Notes: generated by a model not told the origin, from the sequence alone. DNA of 64,000 nt from Bifidobacterium ruminantium DSM 6489 (GCF_000770925.1 NZ_JDTK01000003.1:117578-181577), one strand, 5' to 3'. Counted from the stretch's first letter, positions 45,377-54,751 are shown. Made by a program: numbers and translations.

Positions 45377-46610
45377 AGCGTTGCCTCCTCAACAGAACGG
45401 TTGCCACGGCAAGGCAGACCAGGCTCATCGCGGCGAGAATGCCGGCGGTGGTGAAGAAAGGTTTGAAATTGTCGTAATACAGGATGTCGTAGAACAGGTT
45501 CGTGATCTGCTGTGCCGGATTGATGAGACTCAGCACGGGCGCCTGTTGGGCGATCTGGTCACTGAGCTGCATGGCGAACTGTCCATAAAGTCCGGAGAAC
45601 AAGGACAGGATGCAGGCGAGGGCCGTGCATAGGCCATGCTTGGCGCCTGTGGGAATCTTTGGCAGCGCTCCCAACAATGTGCCGAACGCGCTTGCGGCGA
45701 ACGATGCCACCAGGCAAGCGCCGACCGCAGCCCATTCCCGTCCGCCCAGCGAGATCCTGCAGCCGAAGCGGATGTAAAGCATCGCCACGGTCAGACTCAG
45801 GAACGAGCACAGCCAGCTCGACAGGAATCCGGCCAACAACTGCCTTAGCTTCGGCAAAGGCGAAACCGAGCGACGGATGCCCAGTGCGGAAAGATTCGCC
45901 TGCGTCATCGTCACGGCGTTGATGGCAAAACTCATGGCCATCAACGCAGCCATGCCCAAAAGTGCGTAATAATAGCGCGCGGTGCCGCTTGGCTTGAAAT
46001 TCGTCAGCTGGATTTCCTTCGTATAACCGTTAGTCGAGCCGATGCTGCCGGTTACCGCGCTGTCCATCAACGCTGTTGGATTGTTCTTTGCAATCTCTGT
46101 AACAACATCGGTGTTGCGGTTGTATAGATCCACAATGTTGCCCAATACAGTCAGCGAAATATTCAATCCGCTGCTCGACGCCATCACATCCGATGCAGAC
46201 GATTGCGTTGACTGCGAAACGGATAATTTCAGCCTACCGTCGACGACTTGCAGCATGCCTTGCACGGTACCGTCTGCCAAAAGTCGTTTCGCTTGCGCGG
46301 TCGAATCCACCTTCGTCGCATTGACGAGCTTCGACCCGCCATCCGAATCCACTTTCGCGAATCCGCCGGTATCGGAAGCCGACGAGTCGGACGAAAGACC
46401 GTCGATCAGTGTTTGCGCGCCATAGGATGCCTTCCATGCGGTATCTTCGACTACGACCACGTCAAGCGTGTGCAATTCGAAGCTTTCCGCGATATTGCCG
46501 AACATGCCGTTGAACATGGTGGCCAGGATGATGGGAAAGGCGAACAGCCAGAACAGCTGCGTCTTCTCCCGCAGATGCAGTTTGAGATTGACCAGGAACG
46601 TTTGCCACAT
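45363..46610 (-). CDS. ABC-2 type transporter permease, first subunit
   Basis: 415 residues. N-terminal helix LFWLFAFPIILATMFNGMFG, an external domain with VVVVEDTAWKAS and a Ser/Asp-rich stretch (SSDSSASDTGG), then five C-terminal helices starting YYYALLGMAALMAMSFAINAV. It is similar in layout to the next permease, so the two probably form a heterodimer. It lies 46 bp downstream of the ATPase gene. Confidence 0.88.
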   Translation of the reverse strand: MWQTFLVNLKLHLREKTQLFWLFAFPIILATMFNGMFGNIAESFELHTLDVVVVEDTAWKASYGAQTLIDGLSSDSSASDTGGFAKVDSDGGSKLVNATKVDSTAQAKRLLADGTVQGMLQVVDGRLKLSVSQSTQSSASDVMASSSGLNISLTVLGNIVDLYNRNTDVVTEIAKNNPTALMDSAVTGSIGSTNGYTKEIQLTNFKPSGTARYYYALLGMAALMAMSFAINAVTMTQANLSALGIRRSVSPLPKLRQLLAGFLSSWLCSFLSLTVAMLYIRFGCRISLGGREWAAVGACLVASFAASAFGTLLGALPKIPTGAKHGLCTALACILSLFSGLYGQFAMQLSDQIAQQAPVLSLINPAQQITNLFYDILYYDNFKPFFTTAGILAAMSLVCLAVATVLLRRQRYEYL

Positions 46611-46656
46611 GATGTCATATGCCTTTCGATTGCCTTCGGAAATGCCGAAAAGCGAT

Positions 46657-47634
46657 TCAGTCGCGCAATGCGGTGCCGGTCAGCTCAAGGAACACGTCGT
46701 TGAGCGTCGGCTGACGGCTGGAAAGATGCCCGATATTCGTGCCATCGCGTTCCAACAACTGCAGCACGTCGATGAGATTGTGGTCGCCTCTGCGGCAGTT
46801 CACCGTCAGCTCATGCCCGTCATAATCGGCGCCGATCACAAACGGCAACGCGCGCAGCCGCTCAAGTGTGGCGTCGGCCGCGTCCGCATGTCCGCCCAGA
46901 TCGTCGGTCTCGATGCTGATGCGCTCGCCGGTATCGATCATCGCCTTGAGCTCGTCGGCGGTGCCGAGCGCCAGATGCCGGCCATGGTCCATGATGAGGA
47001 TCCGGTCGCAGATCTGCTCGACCTCCTCCATGTAATGACTGGTGTAGATCACCGTCGCACCCTTACGATTGAGTCGTTGGATGCCTTCGAGAATCGCATT
47101 GCGGCTTTGCGGATCGACGGCGACGGTAGGCTCGTCGAAGAAGATCAGATCCGGCCGGTGCGCGATGCCGCATGCGATGTTGAGCCGTCGCAGCAGACCG
47201 CCGGACAGCTTCGCCGGACGGTACTTGCGGTAATCGGCCAAGCCCACGAAATCCAGCGCCTCCTTCACCAGCGCATGCCGTTTCTCCTTGTCCGGAACAT
47301 ACAACGAGCAGAAATAATCGATGTTCTCCTCGACGGTCAGTTCGTTGAACACGGCGACGTTCTGCGGCACGATGCCGATGCGGCGCTTCAACGCATAGCT
47401 GGTGGGGGTGATGCGCTCGCCGAATACACGTACGGTGCCTTCGTCGAAGGTGAGCAGCGCGAGCATGCAGTTGATGGCGGTGGTCTTGCCTGAACCGTTG
47501 GGACCCAACAGGCCGAAGATCTCACCCTGCCTCACGTCGAGATCGAAATAGTCGAGGGCCACCATGTCCCCATAGCGTTTCACCAGTTTCGAGACGGCGA
47601 CCGCGCTTGCCGTGCCGTTCGTATGTCCATCCAT
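46657..47634 (-). CDS. ABC-2 exporter ATP-binding protein, LnrL/drug-resistance type
   Basis: 325 residues. Walker A GPNGSGKTT, signature LSGGLLRRLNIACGIAHRP, Walker B LIFFDEPTVAVDPQSRN, switch His in YTSHYMEEVEQ, and a C-terminal domain of about 90 residues. LSGG-x2-RRLNIA with TVxVDPQSR is the pattern of ATPases for antibiotic or lipopeptide export such as LnrL. AAAGGAG is about seven bases before the ATG at 47634; the open frame beyond it lacks a ribosome site. It heads the three-gene exporter operon and is divergent from a two-component system, as in linearmycin-type resistance loci. Confidence 0.92.
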   Translation of the reverse strand: MDGHTNGTASAVAVSKLVKRYGDMVALDYFDLDVRQGEIFGLLGPNGSGKTTAINCMLALLTFDEGTVRVFGERITPTSYALKRRIGIVPQNVAVFNELTVEENIDYFCSLYVPDKEKRHALVKEALDFVGLADYRKYRPAKLSGGLLRRLNIACGIAHRPDLIFFDEPTVAVDPQSRNAILEGIQRLNRKGATVIYTSHYMEEVEQICDRILIMDHGRHLALGTADELKAMIDTGERISIETDDLGGHADAADATLERLRALPFVIGADYDGHELTVNCRRGDHNLIDVLQLLERDGTNIGHLSSRQPTLNDVFLELTGTALRD

Positions 47635-47842
47635 GGCTGGCTCCTTTCCCGTAAGTGTCGTCATGATTCCATTGTCCCGTCGCCTGATGCCCCCGACATG
47701 GTGTCTGCAGTCATGATTGCCGCGATGATGCCGCTTTAGGGCATGACAAATGTCACTTTCGTCCATGTCATCGCATAGCCGTGGATCGCGTGCATTACTC
47801 TTGAAGAGACGGAACCATGACGATACGACGGACGGAGGCGGC

Positions 47843-49042
47843 ATGCGACGACTGCTGTTCCAAGCCGTTTTTCTGGCCGCGGGCATAATCGTCGGCGTGT
47901 ATGCGTCCGGCGATGTCGGTCCTGGACTGGTGTGCGGGGCGCTTGTGGCGGTGTGCTGCGCAGCGGTGGGGGAGTATGCCGGTGGCTCATGCCTCACTGC
48001 GGCGATGCTTGTCATATTCGATTGCATGACATGTCTCGTGCCGTCTTGGTATTTGATGCTGCCGATTGCTGCGTTCAACGCGGCCTCGCTCCCTGAAACT
48101 GACGGGCGTCCTTTGTTCGTGGCGTCACGCTGGCTGTGGCTGGTTCCCATGGTTGTGTCGCCGTTGTGTTCCGGATTTACGGCGATGGTTGTCGCGATGA
48201 CGGCATTGCTGACGATTCTGGGATTCGCAGTAGGATTGCTCTGCGCGCGCGAGGCACGGCTCGCCGGCGAGGTGCGGCGATTGCAGGATTCCCGACGCGA
48301 TCAGATCCGTCGGCTGCGTTCGCGTCTCGCCGAGAATGACGAGGATCGCGCTTTGGCGGTGCGTGCGGCCACACTCGCCGAACGCACACGCATAGCTCGC
48401 GAGATTCATGACAACGTCGGGCATATGCTGACGCGGGCCATCATGCAGACCGAAGCGGCGCAGGTGGTGGCTCAGGTTTCGGGACAGGAACAGTCAGCTC
48501 GTCAATTTGCCGAGATTCATGACACCGTAGGCGAAGCGATGACTTTGGTACGTAAGGCCGTGCATGATCTTAAAGATGAGGGCACGGATTTCGCTTCGCA
48601 GATTGCGGCTGCGGCACACAGCATGGATGATACAGGCGAGTTGCAGGTGAGACTCGACAACGGTATCGAATCGGCTCCAGCGGCAGTGGCACGATGCTTC
48701 GCCACAACCATCCGCGAAGCGCTGAACAATACGATCAGCCACAGTCAGGCACGTAACGTGTCAATCGTATTGCGTGACTTTCCGGCACTTTGGCAACTGT
48801 GCGTGCAGGATGATGGGGCCAATCGAACGTTTACTGCCGAAACCGCCGCCACGAGAATCATTCGTCCCGGCGATTCTACCGGTATAGGCATTTCGGATAT
48901 CGAGGAACGTGCGCGTGCGTTGGGCGGTTCCTCAGTATGCGGACCGTACCATGAGGGTTGGCGCGTGTTTGTATCCATTCCCAAGCCGACTCCCAAACCG
49001 GCGAAGGAAGAGAATGCGCGGGTACGGAAAGGAGAACGTTGA
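47843..49042 (+). CDS. Sensor histidine kinase (HisKA_3 / NarL-partner type)
   Basis: 399 residues. Residues 1-140 are hydrophobic with about five or six helices (LLFQAVFLAAGIIVGVYA, LVCGALVAVCCAAVGEYA, CLTAAMLVIFDCMTCLVPSWYLMLPIAAF, WLWLVPMVVSP, MVVAMTALLTILGFAVGLL) and little external loop, an intramembrane-sensing layout. A coiled coil leads to the phospho-acceptor His in ERTRIAREIHDNVGHML, and the ATPase domain has TTIREALNNTISHSQA and STGIGISDIEERARALGG. GGAGG precedes the ATG. The response regulator gene overlaps its stop. Probably senses the compound exported by the divergent ABC-2 system. Confidence 0.9.
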   Translation: MRRLLFQAVFLAAGIIVGVYASGDVGPGLVCGALVAVCCAAVGEYAGGSCLTAAMLVIFDCMTCLVPSWYLMLPIAAFNAASLPETDGRPLFVASRWLWLVPMVVSPLCSGFTAMVVAMTALLTILGFAVGLLCAREARLAGEVRRLQDSRRDQIRRLRSRLAENDEDRALAVRAATLAERTRIAREIHDNVGHMLTRAIMQTEAAQVVAQVSGQEQSARQFAEIHDTVGEAMTLVRKAVHDLKDEGTDFASQIAAAAHSMDDTGELQVRLDNGIESAPAAVARCFATTIREALNNTISHSQARNVSIVLRDFPALWQLCVQDDGANRTFTAETAATRIIRPGDSTGIGISDIEERARALGGSSVCGPYHEGWRVFVSIPKPTPKPAKEENARVRKGER

Positions 49043-49701
49043 TGCGTGTGGCTATAGCCGATGATGACTCGATTGTCTGCTCGTCATTATCCACGATTCT
49101 CGAGGCTACTGGCACCGCCGATGTGGCATGGACCGCCAATGCCGGTGCGGATACCGTGACCCGGTATGAGAAGGATGCCCCTGACGTGTTGTTGGTCGAC
49201 GTGCAAATGCCCGGAATGAACGGATTGGAAGCGTCGGAACTGATTCTCACCGCACATCCTGATGCGCGGATCCTTGTGCTTACCACGTTTGCCGATGAAT
49301 CATATATTGCCAAAGCGTTGGAAATCGGCACGAAAGGCTACCTGATCAAACAGGATGTTTCGTCCGTCATCCCCGCAGTGCAAGCCGTCATGGCGGGACA
49401 GGTGGTCATGGGCGCCGAAGTGTTGAACAAACTTCGCACTGGAGTGCAGCCGATGGCAACACGGACATTGCTTGATGCTGATTGCAATGGGCTTAACGAA
49501 ATTCCCGAACGCTTCGCAAATCTTACTGAACGCGAACGGGAGGTGTTGGAATTGGTGGCCGAAGGATTGGACAATCGTGAAATCGCGACGAAACTATTCT
49601 TGAGCGAAGGCACGGTGCGCAATCGCATCAGCGACATTCTTGCCAAAACCAATATCTCCAATCGCACGAAACTCGCCGTCGAATGGCTCTCCTGCCAATA
49701 G
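49042..49701 (+). CDS. LuxR/NarL-type response regulator
   Basis: 219 residues. Receiver: acidic DDDS near residue 8, phospho-Asp in DVLLVDVQMPGMNG, Thr in LVLTTF, Lys in KGYLIKQD. The HTH follows: NLTEREREVLELVAEGLDNREIATKLFLSEGTVRNRISDILAKTNISNRTKLA. AAAGGAG is eight bases upstream; TGATG at 49040 couples it to the kinase. Likely target: the divergent exporter promoter in 47635-47842. Confidence 0.92.
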   Translation: MRVAIADDDSIVCSSLSTILEATGTADVAWTANAGADTVTRYEKDAPDVLLVDVQMPGMNGLEASELILTAHPDARILVLTTFADESYIAKALEIGTKGYLIKQDVSSVIPAVQAVMAGQVVMGAEVLNKLRTGVQPMATRTLLDADCNGLNEIPERFANLTEREREVLELVAEGLDNREIATKLFLSEGTVRNRISDILAKTNISNRTKLAVEWLSCQ

Positions 49702-49729
49702 TCAGGCGATGGCCGATTTCTTTTCCGGC

Positions 49730-51838
49730 TCAATGCTTGCGTAAACGATACGCCTTCCAGATGTCGCTCAGTTTCTGTCCATTCGACGTGCGCTTCCATA
49801 CGGTAAGTCCTGCCGAAGAACCTCCGACCGCACGCGCGGCCGCGGTGGGTGTAGCGTATTCTTTGCCATCGTCCATACGGAGCTTGCCTCCCGCAGTGAC
49901 GGTTGCCACCCAACGTTCGCCCTTGCGTGGACGGTCCCATACCAAGGTTTCTCCAGGAATAAGCAGTCCGGCCTTAAGTACCTGTGCGATGCTCACGCGT
50001 TTGGACGTAGGGGAGGAGACGGAGGTATTCACGGCGAGCGTTTCCTCGTTCAGTGTCGACAGGTCCGTGTTGTCGGCGTCGTAGCGGATGTTCCAATGGT
50101 CGGCGATGAGCCGTACGGTCTCGTCCTGTCGGTATTGCAGGGTCTGCGGTGTGCATTCGGCGATGTCGGCGAGCTCGGCGGTCAAGGGGAATCGTTTGGA
50201 GCTTGCCGAGAGCAGCATGCGGTCGCGGCGTTGCGCGAAGGTGGCGAGCGGTGCGACCTGGTTTTCGTTGGCTTGGCTGAGTGCCAGATTGCCGATGCGA
50301 TTGGTCCAATGGTCCCGCACGGATTCCGGCCAGGCTGCGAAATCGGATTTAGTTCCGACTTGTTCGGGTAGGATCGGCAGGGCCTTGAGGCTGCGGGGGC
50401 GGATGATGCGGTGGCCTGCCTTCTGCTCATTGGCTCGGATGAGTAGAAGCTTTTTCATGGCGGGACTGGTTTGCAGTTCGCCGCGCAGATGCGCGAGCGC
50501 TGACCTTCGGTCCTCGTCGGTGATGAGGAAGCCGCGGATCTGCTGGAGAGTATGTCCTTTGTTGAGGTCTCGTATGGCGCTGGCGGCGCGGGTTCGTCTT
50601 GCGAGAGGGCTTTGCCTGTTGAGGCTGTCGACGCCGGTGACGCGTTCGAGTGCGCTGAGCACGTCGTGGAGTCTGTCGATGTCGTGCAGTTGGAGTTTCT
50701 CGTCGTGCTTGTCCGCCGCGCCGTTGTCGGGCGCGTGGAATCCGGGTGTGGAGAACACTTGGGCGTTGGCGCTGCCGAGGTTGCGGATGGAGTTGACCAG
50801 CGCCCACATGGCTACGGGTTTCCAGTCGGTGGTCTGGTAGTCGGCGAGCGCGACGAGTAGGGCCACGATGTCGTCGGGCAGATTGGCGTCGGTTGGACGA
50901 CTGAGGATGAGCCACGCGTTGGCGTAGGGGGCGAGTAGGTCGTCGATGAATGAGATGACGTTCTGCTGTTTCACGTAGGGTTTGAGCACGTCCTTGCGGA
51001 ATTCCTCAAGCAGCTGCGTGCAGACGGCCTTGTGCGAGACGATCAGATGCAGGTCGGCGAAGAACTCCTCAAGCGTGTGCGCGTCGTCGCCGAGCGGATC
51101 CATGATGTCGTCCCATCGGGTGGCGTAGGCGTTGCGTGCGGCCGGGGATATTTCCGCGATGGTCTTCGCTTTAAATACGTCGGATGCGGTCAGTGGAACG
51201 CCGCGCATGTTCATCACGTCGAAGATGCGGTGCGCGCCGGCGAGGTCATCGGTGGTGACGATGACGAGGGTGACGCCGTTGACCAGATATGAGGCGAACC
51301 TGCGGCGGTCTTTGGTTTCCATGGCGGCGAGCGCGTCGAATACCCGTCGGGTGTTGATGGCGATGTTGCGTTGCGCGTGGGAGGCTATGTCGTTGTCCCT
51401 TAGGTCGAATAGGCCTTCCAGGTCGCCTTCCTGCACGTACATGCGGAAGAAGTCGGTGTCGCGTTCGCGTAGTGTGAGGCGTGGCTCGGCTTTGATGCCG
51501 CGCAGTTTGTCTCCCGGTTCCAGGATGAGGTCGTTGAGGCTGTCGATGAGGTCGGGGTCATCCTCCAGTTCGCGTAGCACGGAGATGATGATCGACAGGG
51601 AGATGAGGCGTTGCTGCCCGTCGATGACCTGGTATTGGGTGGGGCCGTCCTTGACGAGGATGAGCGAGCCGAGGAAGTAGGGCGTATTCGGATCGGCGCA
51701 GGCGTCCTGCAGATCGTTGGCGAGTTGTTCGATGTTCTCCGCCTGCCATGTGTACGCGCGTTGGAACGAGGGGATGGTGAACTGGTAATCGGAAGTGAAT
51801 ACCTTGCCTAGGGGCTTTTCCGTCGCGCTGATCGCCAT
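49730..51838 (-). CDS. DUF262/DUF1524-like (GmrSD family) protein with C-terminal RAMA-like domain
   Basis: 702 residues. The N-terminal DUF262 has TIPSFQRAYTW (21-31) and the NTPase motif DGQQR (73-77). A long helical middle part follows, then a DUF1524-like segment around LPILPEQVGTKSDFAAWPESVRDHWTNRIGNLALSQANENQ. The usual EHxLP-type catalytic His is not seen; the matching place reads SLKALPILP. The last 70 residues (GLLIPGETLVWDRPRKGERWVATVTAGGKLRMDDGKEYATPTAAARAVGG...GLTVWKR) resemble a RAMA domain, thought to read modified DNA. GmrSD enzymes are modification-dependent restriction nucleases, so a phage-defence role is likely. An ATG at 51850 is also in frame. Confidence 0.8.
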   Translation of the reverse strand: MAISATEKPLGKVFTSDYQFTIPSFQRAYTWQAENIEQLANDLQDACADPNTPYFLGSLILVKDGPTQYQVIDGQQRLISLSIIISVLRELEDDPDLIDSLNDLILEPGDKLRGIKAEPRLTLRERDTDFFRMYVQEGDLEGLFDLRDNDIASHAQRNIAINTRRVFDALAAMETKDRRRFASYLVNGVTLVIVTTDDLAGAHRIFDVMNMRGVPLTASDVFKAKTIAEISPAARNAYATRWDDIMDPLGDDAHTLEEFFADLHLIVSHKAVCTQLLEEFRKDVLKPYVKQQNVISFIDDLLAPYANAWLILSRPTDANLPDDIVALLVALADYQTTDWKPVAMWALVNSIRNLGSANAQVFSTPGFHAPDNGAADKHDEKLQLHDIDRLHDVLSALERVTGVDSLNRQSPLARRTRAASAIRDLNKGHTLQQIRGFLITDEDRRSALAHLRGELQTSPAMKKLLLIRANEQKAGHRIIRPRSLKALPILPEQVGTKSDFAAWPESVRDHWTNRIGNLALSQANENQVAPLATFAQRRDRMLLSASSKRFPLTAELADIAECTPQTLQYRQDETVRLIADHWNIRYDADNTDLSTLNEETLAVNTSVSSPTSKRVSIAQVLKAGLLIPGETLVWDRPRKGERWVATVTAGGKLRMDDGKEYATPTAAARAVGGSSAGLTVWKRTSNGQKLSDIWKAYRLRKH

Positions 51839-51966
51839 ATCGACCGCCATTCCTCATTGATAACGTTTGCGCCATGTTCGCGGCGCATCACCTCCACTTT
51901 ATGATAGGGGGTGCCCCGGCGTTTTACGGACGTGGTCTCGGATACTGGCTCCGCCTGTGGTTTCGC

Positions 51967-52659
51967 TCACAGCCGTTCCGGCAGATCCGCGCGTTCCACG
52001 AGTCTCGCCATCTGCACGCGTCCCATGCGCAGTTTGTCCGCGGCCGAGGAGATATGCGCCTTGACGGTACGTTCCGAGATGAACATGCGTTCCGCGATTT
52101 CGGCATTGGTGAATCCTTCTGCTGCGAGAACTACTGCCTCACGTTCCCGTTCGGGCAGCGCGTCCAGCATGGCGCGCGCCTCATCGCGGCGCGATTGCGG
52201 CTGCTGAGTATTGAGATCGTTGATAAGCTGTCGCTGGCTGGCCGGATTGAACTGGGGCAGGCCCACGCACACGTCGGTGATGCGGCGGATGATTTCCTCC
52301 GGCGCGTCGGTTTTGGAGACGAACCCTTCTGCGCCCGCCTCAATGGCCCGTTCCACGGTTCCGCTCGGACTCAACGACGTCAGTATCAGCACATGCGGTG
52401 GACGGGGGAGTGCGCGCAGTCTCCTGGTCGTCTCAATGCCGTCCATGCCGGGCATGGCGATATCCATCAATGCCACGTCCGGATGATGTCCGCTGGTTTC
52501 GTCAATCGCCTGGCTTCCGTCGGTGCAGGTGAAAACAACATTGAGCCTGCCTGCGGAATAGTCTTCGAGGATCAGCCGCATGGCCTGGCAGATCATCGGA
52601 TCGTCATCGATCACGCCAACTGTTATCGGTCTGTCGTTGCTGTTCTCGTTGCTGCTCAC
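51967..52659 (-). CDS. LuxR/NarL-type response regulator, second system
   Basis: 230 residues. Receiver: VIDDDP, phospho-Asp in DVALMDIAMPGMDG, TSLSPSG, KTDAPEE. HTH: LPEREREAVVLAAEGFTNAEIAERMFISERTVKAHISSAADKLRMG. The start overlaps the stop of the kinase gene (ATGA at 52656), so kinase and regulator are translated together. No transporter adjoins this pair. The next gene downstream is the defence-like DUF262 gene, after 128 bp. Confidence 0.92.
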   Translation of the reverse strand: MSSNENSNDRPITVGVIDDDPMICQAMRLILEDYSAGRLNVVFTCTDGSQAIDETSGHHPDVALMDIAMPGMDGIETTRRLRALPRPPHVLILTSLSPSGTVERAIEAGAEGFVSKTDAPEEIIRRITDVCVGLPQFNPASQRQLINDLNTQQPQSRRDEARAMLDALPEREREAVVLAAEGFTNAEIAERMFISERTVKAHISSAADKLRMGRVQMARLVERADLPERL

Positions 52660-54020
52660 TCAACCCATGGTAGCTGCACGTCCATGTGGAACGTGTGTTG
52701 CGGGTCAAAACCGAATCGGCATGTTCCGCCGGACTGGCGGACGCGTTCCGCCAGTCCGGGCAATCCGGCGCCAGTCCGAGACATGTCTTTTGCATTCGTG
52801 TCGAGATGCGTACCGTTGGCTGGAATGGTCGGATTGGACACATGCGCGTGCACGCCTGCGGTGGGATTGGCGGTGAGTTCCAACGATACCGGGGATCCCG
52901 GCGCATGGCGGCTCGCGTTGGTCAGTCCCTCCTGAAGGGACCGATAGGCGATTTTGCCGGTTTCCCTGTTGAGCTGGCCCAATTGCTGGATGTCGATCCA
53001 CGTGTTGAGCCGCATGCCGGCGGCACGTGCGTCTCCGATAAGCGCATCCAGCGATTCACGGGTCAGGGACGTTTCGTCGGATGGCGCCAGTTGCTCACGC
53101 GCCTGCTCCGGATGGCGCAGCATGTCGATGACGCTGTGCGCCTCGTCCAAAGCGCCCGCCGCCTGTTTTCTGATTTCCTCGGTTTTCTCCGCGATCCGGC
53201 CGGTCTGTTCGGCCAGCTGATGGGCGTCCATGCTTTCCGCTTCGGCCACGAGCCGTTTCGACTCGGCTTGCAGCGCGCTCGCATTCAACGCCAGCAGGGA
53301 TAGCGAATGGGCGAGCGTGTCATGCGCTTCGGCCGCGATTGCGTCGGCCAGCTGCTGACTGTCGATCGCGGTTTTGAGTTGAGCCACCTGCGCATCCGCC
53401 GCGTCCGCCTTGGCCGTTGCCAGCGATGTCAAGGCGCGGGATCGGATATGCAATCCCGCCAAAGTCGCGATGGCCAGTTCCAGTAATGCCGCCACTACGG
53501 CGGTGACGACGATGGTGCGTTCATCGGCGAGCATGACCAGGTCGGTGCCGTATTGGCTGCCGGTATCCGGTTTGGCGAACACCATATGCCAGATGGACGC
53601 CTCCGGCGGGCGCAACGTATCACGCACCTGCGCCACAAGTGTGACGAAGCCGCCCGCCGCGATCGCACGAACCGTCGTCCTCGTGTCATTGCGACGAGCC
53701 AACAGCGCGGTCAACGCCATCAACGCGATGGTGGAATCGTATGGGAAAACCAGCACGGCCACGCATGCGGCGACGAATGTGGCATGTGGATAACGGGAAC
53801 GGGCGAGCAGCAGCAGGCCGACCACGAACGACAGCAGCACGCAGAACACCATCCAAACGTATGCGGCGGAATCCTGGTCGAAACGTTGCGAGGCGAACGC
53901 GGTCTGCGCCATGCACATGAAATCCGCGCAAACCACCATCACCACACTTTGCCAGATCCTGGTGCGTACTGGCACTTCGATGGGGGCTGGAGAATTCGTC
54001 GTCTCGCTCATAGCTACCAT
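52656..54020 (-). CDS. Sensor histidine kinase, second system
   Basis: 454 residues from the ATG at 54020; the ATG at 54011 is an alternative. Membrane helices: WQSVVMVVCADFMCMAQTAF, YVWMVFCVLLSFVVGLLLLA, ATFVAACVAVLVFPYDSTIALMALTALLA, AIAAGGFVTLVAQV and VVTAVVAALLELAIATLAGL. The His is in AIAAEAHDTLAHSLSLLAL and the ATPase region has YRSLQEGLTNASRHAPG and GAGLPGLAERVRQSGG. A long Ala/Glu coiled coil (about 265-300) follows the His box. The ligand is unknown. It is divergent from the Ltp-like gene, with 153 bp between. Confidence 0.9.
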   Translation of the reverse strand: MVAMSETTNSPAPIEVPVRTRIWQSVVMVVCADFMCMAQTAFASQRFDQDSAAYVWMVFCVLLSFVVGLLLLARSRYPHATFVAACVAVLVFPYDSTIALMALTALLARRNDTRTTVRAIAAGGFVTLVAQVRDTLRPPEASIWHMVFAKPDTGSQYGTDLVMLADERTIVVTAVVAALLELAIATLAGLHIRSRALTSLATAKADAADAQVAQLKTAIDSQQLADAIAAEAHDTLAHSLSLLALNASALQAESKRLVAEAESMDAHQLAEQTGRIAEKTEEIRKQAAGALDEAHSVIDMLRHPEQAREQLAPSDETSLTRESLDALIGDARAAGMRLNTWIDIQQLGQLNRETGKIAYRSLQEGLTNASRHAPGSPVSLELTANPTAGVHAHVSNPTIPANGTHLDTNAKDMSRTGAGLPGLAERVRQSGGTCRFGFDPQHTFHMDVQLPWVE

Positions 54021-54173
54021 TATTGGGCCCGTTCCCGAAAGACGCCATTGTTCTTCCGTGCGTTTCGCGCGCCTCAAAGGGCAGACAGGAATGGCCTTTC
54101 GTCCAATACCGTCCACGCGCTCGGCTCCGTACTCTCGAAAGTGTCTCAACCGATTCGAGAAGAAGGAACGATC

Positions 54174-54740
54174 ATGAGTGGCTACATTTCCCCGCAGCAA
54201 CCCATCCAACCCCAGCCTCCGCTGCAGCCGGTCCAACCTATGGCAAAAGAGAAGAAGCCGTTGTACAAGCGCGTTTGGTTTTGGATAGTTCTCGTCGTTG
54301 CGGTATTTGTGATTGCCGGTATCGCAGGAGGTGGTGGGACGGCGACGGAAAGCGGCAAGACTTCGTCGACCACACAATCGCAGCAGGCGACGGATACACA
54401 GAATAATGAGCAGAAAAAGCAGGAGGATTCGGTTCCGCCGGAATACAAGTCGGCTCTTCGCCAAGCCGACACCTATGCCAACGCCATGCACATGTCCAAA
54501 GCGGGTCTGCTGAAGCAGCTGACCAGTGAATATGGAGGTAAGTTCTCGCAGGAAGCGGCCCAATACGCCGTCGATAACGTCCAGACTGACTGGAACGCCA
54601 ACGCGCTTGCCAAGGCGAAGTCGTATCAGGAGAACATGGCCATGTCTCCCGAGGCGATTCGCGACCAGCTGACCAGCGAATACGGTGAACAGTTCACTCA
54701 AGAAGAGGCGGATTACGCTATTCAGCATTTGAACGATTGA
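54174..54740 (+). CDS. Ltp-family membrane-anchored protein with two Ltp-like helical repeats
   Basis: 188 residues. A Pro/Gln-rich start (SPQQPIQPQPPLQPVQPM) precedes one membrane helix (VWFWIVLVVAVFVIAGIAGGGG), then a Ser/Thr/Gln linker and two tandem repeats at the C-terminus: ALRQADTYANAMHMSKAGLLKQLTSE... and ALAKAKSYQENMAMSPEAIRDQLTSE.... These repeats match the Ltp lipoprotein family; the founding member of Streptococcus prophage TP-J34 blocks phage DNA injection. There is no lipobox, so this copy is anchored by its helix. AAGGAACGATC precedes the ATG. Exclusion of phage is an inference. Confidence 0.82.
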   Translation: MSGYISPQQPIQPQPPLQPVQPMAKEKKPLYKRVWFWIVLVVAVFVIAGIAGGGGTATESGKTSSTTQSQQATDTQNNEQKKQEDSVPPEYKSALRQADTYANAMHMSKAGLLKQLTSEYGGKFSQEAAQYAVDNVQTDWNANALAKAKSYQENMAMSPEAIRDQLTSEYGEQFTQEEADYAIQHLND

Positions 54741-54751
54741 GCGTTGGGCGT

